Of a stretch of DNA of 64,000 nt, positions 45,601 to 55,600 are shown piece after piece (within the stretch, counting starts at the first letter, position 1; each line of letters opens with the position of its first letter). Source of the DNA: Atherinomorus stipes (Eukaryota; Chordata; Actinopteri; Atheriniformes; Atherinidae). A program made the translations under genes and the position numbers. The notes under the pieces are model-generated. The model saw nothing but the letters and a program-made list of their open reading frames with translations. It did not search any database and had not been told where the DNA came from. Location: NCBI GenBank assembly GCA_023101725.1, contig JALJCO010012596.1, positions 124,001 to 188,000 on the forward strand, read 5' to 3'.

Positions 45601-48600
45601 CCGTGTATGCGTGTGTTCTCTCCGGGTTCTCCGGCTTCCTCCCACCATCCAAAGACATGATGTTAGGTAAATTGATCACTCTAAATTGTCCCTAGGAATG
45701 GTGAGATAATAGGGGATTATCACGCTTACCGGAAGTTCCCGGTATTTGGACACTTCCTCTTTCGGGCCATGTTAACGACAGCCATTCCTGCTCTGTTATA
45801 CTGTTTAAATCGGATAAACTCCAAACATACTTAAGTTTTCATTCCAGACTGAAGTGATACTGGATCAAAAGCTGGATCAAAGCGATCGATTCGCCGCGGT
45901 GAAGGGCCGAACTTTATAATAAAAACACACATTTGTTTGTCGCCGGTGGGGCACAACACCGGCACTTCACAGCATGCTAGCATTAGCCAGCTAGCGTTTA
46001 CTGACGTGCTTAACATTGTGCGTCCTAAAACACACAAACATCTGAAAATCGGGTCTGTACTCCCCCGTTTCCAGTGGAACAACTGGGGACTGCCAAGAAA
46101 GGAGAAGTTTTCAGATGCTTGTGTGTTTTCAGCCGCACAAAGTTAGGCACATCATCAAGCTTGCTAATGCTAACCTGCTAACAGTAGTCCGCCAGCTACT
46201 ACTCTGTTAAACTTTGTAAATCAGATAAACGCCAATGCCAAGTTTTCATTCCAGACTGAAGTGATGCTAAGGAAGAAGTGGATCAAAACGACCGATTCGC
46301 CGCGGTGAAGGACCGAACTTTATAATAAAATGACACACGTTTGTTTGTAGCCGGCAGTCTGCACAGTCTTGTTGGCAGGCTAGCATTAGCCAGCTCGATG
46401 ACGTGCCTAACTTTGTGCGGCTGAAAACACACAAGCATCTGAAAGCGTCTCCTTTCTTGGCAGTCCCCAGTTGTTCCACTGGAAACAGGGGGGTACAGAC
46501 CCGATTTTCAGATGTTTGTGTGTTTTAAGACGCACAATGTTAAGCACGTCAGTAAACGCTAGCTGGCTAATGCTAGCATGCTGTGAAGTGCCGGTGTTGT
46601 GCCCCACCGGCGACAAACAAACGTGTGTTTTATTATAAAGTTCGGCCCTTCACCGCGGCGAATCGATCGCTTTGATCCACTTCTTCCTTAGTATCATTTC
46701 AGTCTAGAATGAAAACTTAAATATGTTTGGAGTTTATTCGATTTAAACAGTATAACAGAGCAGGAACAGCTGTCGTTAACATGGCCCGGAAGAGGAAGTG
46801 CCCAAAATCCGTGAACTTCCGGTAAGCGTGATAATCCCCTATCACGTAGCTGTGATAACTTTTAAAGATTACACTAGGGACACACTGCATGCGGAAGCGT
46901 GCTGGTTTTCTCGTTCATACCCCCCCTCTTTATGTCCACATCGGACGCGCACAGTCAGTCCTGCTTCTCTGCTGTACTGTACAGGCAGAGGGTTTATGAT
47001 TCAAATAATATACCTACTTGTTGATCCAACAGCGGGCTGCACGGTGGCATGGTGGTTAGCACCGCAGCCTCACGGTAAGAAGGTTGCTAGTTTGATTCCC
47101 CGCTAGGGAGGGGGTTCGAACAATTCTGACAGTGGCCTTCCTGTGTGGAGTTTGCATGTTCTCCCCGTGTATGCGCAGGTTCTCTCCGGCTTCCCTCCCA
47201 CCATCCAAAGACATGATGTTAGGTTAATTGATCACTCTAAATTGTCCCTAGGAATGGTGAGATAGTAGCTGGGATAGGCTCCAGCAACCCCCATGACCCA
47301 GAGCTGGATAAGCAGTACAGAAAATGACTGACCCAACAGCTGTGGTAATGGCATCCCAACCCCAACTGAGGACGAGGTTAATGTTTCCCCGAGTTTGAAA
47401 AAGCTTGATTAGTCATTTGCACCATCGTCCTCGTCAGGCTCACAGCAGAATGTAAACTGATGATAAAGCGGATTTTCTTCTTCTATGCCTACATTATCAG
47501 CAGAGTGGGCGCTGAATGCGTGCTCTCGTCTGGTTTGGTCTGCCGCGGCTTCTGTAGTGTCGTGAACTAGCATGGACATGCATGAGGGAAGTACGATGTT
47601 CTACTGTTTAGGCTATAAAAATATAGTAAATGATGTCGTTTCAATGAAATTCTGGACACTATCCACTCAGGACACTTGGATTACATTGGACGAGCAGTAT
47701 GGAGGAATATTGACAAGTTTTTGTGGACTTTTATGGACCCTTTTGCTTTGAGTGCCGGTCACCTTCATTATATGTGCCTGCAGGTTGTCAGGCTGTATGG
47801 TCACAGAGGAAGGCTGTGCTTCTCTGGCCTCAGCTCTGACCTCCAATCCTTCCCATCTGAGAGAGCTGGACCTGAGCTACAACCATCCAGGAGACTCAGG
47901 AGTGAAGCTGCTGATGGCTGGTCTGGAGAATCCTGGGTGGAGGCTGGAGACTCTCAGGTATGAACAGACAGAAACTCACACAGTGTGGCTGCGTTTCCAC
48001 CCAACAGCGGCTTATCGGGACAACTTCAGCTCCAGATTTTCAGCTGAGTTGGCTTACTTCCTACCACGTATCACCACAACTGATGCTGCAAACCTAACCT
48101 GTCCAAGAGCACATTTAACTGTTTTTTTTTTGTATTGTAGTAATTGTTATTGGTAAGGTTCCTTCAGGCACAAATGAAGGGGAGAAGATGGTATCGTTCA
48201 AAATAATCAGCTTTATTAATTACAATGCATAAGGCAGCCAGTATTGAACCTGTAAAGGAGCCAGAAAAGGTCAGCTTAAACCAGACTTTGCCATGCTCGC
48301 TTCTTGTTTAGACGAGTCCTCTTTCAGCTGCTGTGACGGGAAGACGGCAGCTCGCAGGCGGCTTTCTCTGCTACATCGCCCCCTGCTGGTAGGATGTTTT
48401 ATTACCGCCACATGGTGACATTTATAACAGAGCCTCAAGATGTACACTACATGAATGAAATCTGTTTTATAACACCGTTGGATGATCGAAAAAAATTCTT
48501 AATGATCAATTATCGATCATCGATTAATCGGTCTTTGTCAGTCAGGTGACTGACACTTCCCCTAGCACCATTTTCATGGAGAGCGGAAGAAAAACTAGAT

Positions 48601-51600
48601 GGCAGAAAACGAGAGGAGAGCGCTGCATGCGAGCATTTTCAGTCCTACAAATGGAAAAGAAAAAGACGACTGGACGAATACTCTATTCAGAAAAACTTCT
48701 CAAAGCTGCCAGGGAACGATATTTAGCCAAGTTGGCCTCCATAAACAATATTGATCCTTACCAAATGAGAGCTAACAGTTGGAGCCACTTCGGTCTCTGC
48801 CTTTAAATTTATTTGATGATCTGAAACATGCAAGTGTGACAAACATGCAAAAAAAAAAGAAAAGAAAAGAAAGCGGGAAGGAGGCAAACATTTGTTCACA
48901 CAACTGTAACTTCTACACACACATAATTGGTTGTTTTGGGTGTTTCATTTAAGTAGAAATGATCATTTACAGAGAGTGCATTGTTTGTTAAAAAAGAATA
49001 GCAAATCAGTAGGTTTACATAAACTCCTCAATTTTAGAAGAAAACCATTTCAGCATGTAGATTTCTATTAGTGTATATTTATAGGACTTACCTATGTGAA
49101 AATGCCGAGAGCAAACACGTACATGAGGAGATATTTTATGGAACGTGATGTCTCTCCTCACTGCAGCGACCCACGCAGCCCCACGTCTCTTTGTTATGTC
49201 CTCCATCTGCGGTCCGTATTTTCTTTTCCAAGTGTGAAATGCAAAAAAACGTAAACCACTGTCTACTGTTTACCGGTTCGAATTAATGTTGCATCCTTTG
49301 ACGCAACACCAGTGTCCCATTATTGCCAAAAGAAGCAACTAAAATACCTCAACTCTCTCTTTTGTTTTGTTTTGTTTGTTGCTGTTACCTCTCCTCCACG
49401 AAAATGGCACTAACTACCCAAAATGCATGGCGCTTTTGCGGCTGTGATGTACCCTGTCAAAGACCGATTGTGCCCATCGGTAGTACTTACCGCCGCAGGG
49501 ATCCATCCTTAGCAGGCATAGCAGCTCTTATCGTGTATACGCTGATGACAGTCAGATATATGTGCCAGTTAAAGGCAGGGTGGATGATGTTTTCCAGGAG
49601 CATTTTTTACTATATTTTTACTACGATTTGATCTCAAGTGGGCCGGACCGGAGAAAATGATCACACCATAACCTAGAAATAACAATAACTTCAAATGTTT
49701 CCCTTTATTTTAGCACATTGTCAAGATGTTTATATGTTATGGACTTTCCTTTTAGAAAAAAATTAACATGAAATTTATTGAGAAACATAATTGGTTCCAC
49801 AATTATTTTGCCTCATTTGATTATATTTTATTTAATTTATTCATTTGATTAATTTCAGTCAAAAAAAAAAAAAAAAAAAAAAAAGTGAGCTTTTACAATA
49901 CTGAATTTCCCTTCGGGGATGAATAAAGTATTTTTCATTTCATTCATTTCATTTCATTTCATTATATATTTTTATATAGCAAAATATTTATATACATTTT
50001 ATTATAAAATCAGATAAATCTGAATTTATAACATTATTTTTCTGACAAAACTTCCCAAATATTAATTATTTTTAATATATGTGTATTTATATTTTTACTT
50101 TTACTATTATCATTATGATCAACTCATTAAAATATGACACTACATGTTTGTTGTAACTTACAGATCACAATGGATGCACAAAATCACTTACTGTAATATT
50201 GAATGGCAGGTATGTGGAACTAAAAAATACAGTATTTCACATCATGATTGGGAACTTTTTAAGAGAAATAAGATTTCTACGTGTGTAAAGTAATACTGAC
50301 CTCATAATATAAACTATGAGGTCAGATCTGTAAAGTAATATTGTAATACTTCATATTTAGAAGTTTAAAAAGAATCTAAGCTCTGGTGGATCAATTACAA
50401 ACTAGAGTTTGTTTTATTGTTTTAAATGTGATATTTAATAATTCACCTCGCGGGCCAGACTGGACCCTCTGGCGGGCCGGTTTTGGCCCCCGGGCCTTAT
50501 GTTTGACACCCCTGGCTTAAAGTCTTCTTCACACCCTGATTCCAGACAATTAATTAAATGTTGTCACACAAAAATTGAAAAAATTAATCACCTGTGGAAC
50601 GTTTCTCGCTCGCAACTCGTCGTAAGCGTCCTGTAGTGCAGACGAACCGAGAGAACATGGCTGCTCGCTGCTCTCATCTATGCTGCTGTTTGCTCTTAAA
50701 AAGACAAAACAGATGTGGATGAAGTCATGGAGGTGTTGGTGTTTGCAGTGAGGATGTTTTACACCACAGAAGAAGATGGAGGTCAGATAATTATCATTTT
50801 TAGGAAACGTGGTTCCTCTGCTGTTTACTTGGAAGCTAACAAGCTAGCCACTCGGCTGTTTTCGGTTAGGTTTTCCGACAGTTGTCCACGGGCGTGTTCC
50901 TGTGCTCTGGAGGCGTAGTTTTGGAGGGGGGGGGGGGGGGGGTATATTTTTTTAAATGTAGCTTGCTTGAATCGCTTTTCCAGGATCCTACCCTGCCTTT
51001 AAACAGAACAATGCCTTTCCTCTTGCACCATTATTGGTGTGTCTTGATGACATCAAAGCCTGGTTGACTCTTAACTTTTCATATCTCAGTGAGAAAAAAC
51101 TGAATTGATGGTGTTTGGTCCCAGTAGCCTTTATGACCCCCCCCCCTTACTTAAGCCTTTCACAGTTTTTTTTCTAAGCCAACAGCTTCAAACTTGGGTT
51201 TTAAGATTGACTGTGATTTTAAATCGGATCGTCACATCTTGGTTGGATTACGGTATTTAACTGGAGTACGTAAGAGGGAGCACATAACCCCCATCCTGCC
51301 CTCCCCCATGCTGGCCTCCCTACACCGGCTGCCTGTGCAATTTAGAGATCATTTTCAGATTATTTATTTGTTTTTAAAACTTAGACGTCGGCAGCTTTTG
51401 AACACATTACGAGGGTTAAATATCTGATTGAACTCAGGAAGAACGTTTGATTTCTTTGTTCGCTTTTAGTGATTAGACATGAATCGCAGTGACTGTGTTA
51501 AATCAGTGTGTGATATTGTGTCATATTGATAACTGGATCCTGAATTTAGATTAATCTAAATTGTTTGGTAGAATTTCTGTCAGCAAACATTGAATTAACA

Positions 51601-52657
51601 TGATTTTGTTTTGTGATCATCAAACATGTCATTTATAACTCCAAGTAAGAAGAGAACCAACATGATGCACTAATCCTGCTTTGTAGTTTTAGGTTTGAAT
51701 ACTTGCTTTGCGTGTCTGTCTACAAGAGTTTTATAGATCAGCTATATTGTTCTTAGGATAGATGTGATGAAGGTTTATGAAAATTCAAGCGATGAAGAAG
51801 CTGCTGAAAGTTTATTAAGACTTTTTCTTCTGTCAGGTTGGAGCATGGAGGAAAGCAGAGGATCAAACTTGGCCTGAAGAAGTGTAAGTGTGCTAATTAG
51901 CAATTTTAGCATTTCTCTTTTTGATGTGGCTAGGTTTTTACCAGGCTACATCACCATAGTAACCAGTTCTGAGACACCCTGCTCAGTAGTAGCTGCTGGC
52001 CAATATCACTCAGTCCTCACGTTACGGCTACAGCGTATCTTATCACCCATCATAGAGCTCAGTCGGCAGTCCTCACCATAGATATCATGCAGGGATAGAT
52101 TGTGCAAGCGGGGTTGTTCAGCATAGCTACACTACTAAACCTATGTAGTCTGGATGTGGATGACTGTATTAGGTCGTTAAATGCCCGAAAAATCAAAATA
52201 TGCCACATGTAAGTATACAGGAACATAACTACGTCTCTGACATTTATAAGAAATTTAACCGTTTGAAAACTGGTTGAAAATTGAGCCAGATATGATTAAT
52301 TAGATATGATCGTGGACCATTGACATTAATAACCTCCTGACACGCGGGTGAAAAAAAGTTTTGCTTTTTAAAATATTTTTGTAATTTTGTAATAATTTTA
52401 AGTATTGTGGTTCAAAGGTTGCAACAATTTATTTACTTTTTACGTAATGTCCCTTGTAGTGGATGTCGGGCCTTGCTTGATACTGGTTTTAATGGTTTAT
52501 CATTATAATATTCACATCAATTTTTGTGTCACTTTTCCTTAAATCTTTTCATTTCATTCATACACTGTATCGGTTTACACCAGTACAGTAGTTACTTTTG
52601 TTTGCCAGTAGTTTGTCGGTTTGGTTTAATTGTTGTTTTGGTTCTTGTCTTTTATAG

Positions 52658-52694
<37 letters not shown>

Positions 52695-55600
52695 TGATTT
52701 TCATGCTTTAGTGTGGCAATCCCGGTTGTTCTCAGCTTGTTTGTCTCCAAGTGCTACTGATGATCACCAGCTTTGTTTTCCAGCAAAGACCGCACGATTC
52801 TTTCTGTTATGTTTCCGTGCAGATGCAGCAGTTGGCTGTTTTGGTTTATCTTTGCCTTTTCTTTCCTCTTTCCTCTCTCCTTTTAATTGATGTTCACTCT
52901 TTTCTTCTCTTAATCTTCTCTTTTACTCTGTCAGGTCCAGCAATATATAAAATTCAGTTATAAACAAGCATTCAATAAAAGAAACTAATTAAATTCCTCC
53001 ACGATTCTTTGTAAAAGCCTCTCTGCCTCACTTGGACTTTTTCTCCCCTGCAACAGAAACAGTAAGCAAGTCCCGATGTCCACTACAAAGGACATTACAT
53101 AAAAGATGTTTTTTGAAAAGGTTAAAATTACTCCACCTTTTTACAAAATCTTACGAATTTCAAGTAAATACTTTCATACTGAAGAAAAACCTTGATTTGT
53201 ATCGACAGGAAAATATCTGTCAAAAATTGTTGATGTACTTCTCTGGTTGTTGTAAAACATAAAAATTGAAAGTCCCGGCATTTTGAAAAGATGGTGTATG
53301 CGTTGTATTGGTCACATCCCCCAAAACTGGAGTATCAACAGAGAGCCGGGGATGTCTTCTTAAAGGTACAGTATGTAAGAATTACTGACATCTAGTGGCT
53401 GACATGGGTATTTAAAATAAAAGATGTTTTCTTTAGAAATTATTCATATTCCAAGCACTGCTGTGAATGTATGGTGGCCGTTTGTGGCCAAAATTCTCCC
53501 AGATATAAATATATTTTCATCTGTGTGTAGCTATGACTGGACTATGAGGAACTACTTTTAACGTCTTTTAAGGCATCACTGATCCCAAACAGTCTCTAAC
53601 TCCCGTCTAACAAAGCTGGCGCAGCAATTTTAAAGTTCAGAGGTTCTTACTTTTACATACATCGTTTTGTCTATTCAGGGACACTGTAGTAAAAATAACA
53701 GAACAAATATGGCAGCCTCCATATGTGCACCCCCAGCGAGTAGATATAAATGACTCATTCTAAGAAAATAAACATATAACAGCTGTTCTAGTGCAGCGAT
53801 TACACATCAATAGAAACAGTTTTGAATTATATATCACATTTTTCTGCTACTGACCTTTGATTTTTTTACAAACTGTACCTTTAAAGGGAAGGCAGTGTTC
53901 AAGTAAATACTATAAATAATGCTTGACTTAGAGGTCTGAGGCTCATGTCCTGCACAGAGGACAAAAATGAACTGCCGAGTCTTAGGATTTTGTTCAAGGG
54001 GCGAGCTGTCTGAGGTAAGATGGCCGCTGTGTAGCTACGTTACTCTCCATTGGCTAACAGCCCGCGTAAGCCATCTAGCCTCTATTATATGATATCTACA
54101 GCCCCGTTTCCACCAGCGGGTCTGGGTCGGGCCGGGCCGCATCGGTCCACGTTTTTTTGCATCTCCACAGATAAAAACTGGGACGGGTACCCTTATATCC
54201 GACCTGACCCATCCTACTATTTTGGTACCCTTCTGTAGGGGTACTGATCTAACCGATCCGGACCAAAGAGGCGGAGCTAACACACAGCAATCTGCTGATT
54301 GGTTGAAAAATCCGTCACTTCCCACATGATCGGCGTAAAAAAAACAAACAAGTGCTAATCTTTTGTTTCTGTCATGTGTGGCGCTTTGGTTAAACGGCGT
54401 TGCACGGCGATGATGTCACGCGATCACGTAGCAGCGCTGTCCGGTTAATACTCCGCCTCCAGGGTAAGGGGACAGGTTGCTGTGCGGATGCAACGTAAAA
54501 TCAACACATCCATACCAAAACCCACCTGATCCGGCCTGGCCCGATCCAGACCCGCGGATGGAAACGGGGCTTAAAGGGGAAGTTCAGGATTTTTGACATA
54601 GGGTCTCATTTTCAAGTGAGCCAGAATGCTACTTCTCACTGAAGATGGTTTCAACATATTTCATTCCGTTATTCTAGTTCCAGGAGGTCGCTGATGCTAA
54701 TGCTAGTGCAAGTCAATAGGAATCTGCTAGCCTGTGATTAATAACAATCTTATCTTCTCCACAGAACATCCGAGGTGAATCATTTCTAACTACAGACTAT
54801 CTGTGTAAATGCCGTGTTAACAGAATAATGTTACAAATAAAACTAACCTGCATTTCGTTGCATTTTGATTGTTGCTGCTGAGACACTTTACAAAGTTTTA
54901 CTTCCTGTATTTGGCAGCAGAGTGATGTCATCTGCTGCTACGTCCATGAAGGAATTTGATTACACAAATATACAGTCTGAAATACGACTACATCTGAAAG
55001 GCACGAGGATATGTCGCATTTTGAAGATGATTTCAAACTTTTTTCATCAAACTAACTGTCACCATGTCTCTATGAACCAGAATACACTGACAAAGGTAGT
55101 AAGCTGGTAAGAAACTAGTTCCTCAATATGAAATGCAAAATTTGTCATACAAGGCTAATTTTACTAGTTTAACACATGAGTTTACTAGTTTAACACGGCA
55201 TTTACACAGATAGACTTGATGATTTGCCTCGGATCTTCTGTGGAGTGGATAAGATTGGTTTTAATCGCAGGCCAGCAGATTCCTATTGACTTCCACTAGC
55301 ATTAGCATCAGCAACCTCCTGGAACTAGAATAACGGGATGGAATATGTTGAAACCGTCTTCAGTGATAAGTAGTATTCTGGCTCACTTGTAAATGACACC
55401 CTATGTCAAAAAATTCTGAACTTCCCCTTTAAGGTCCTCACGTACCACCAGACATCTCCTTAAAAAGGGATACCGTGTAACTTTTGGCCACTATGGGCTC
55501 TAAACCTGTAACTTCCCACAGACTACACAACGATCACCAAATTAGATCGTCTCTATCCATGGTTTGGAATCGTGTTTGCAGACCACTTTGACCAACTGAC

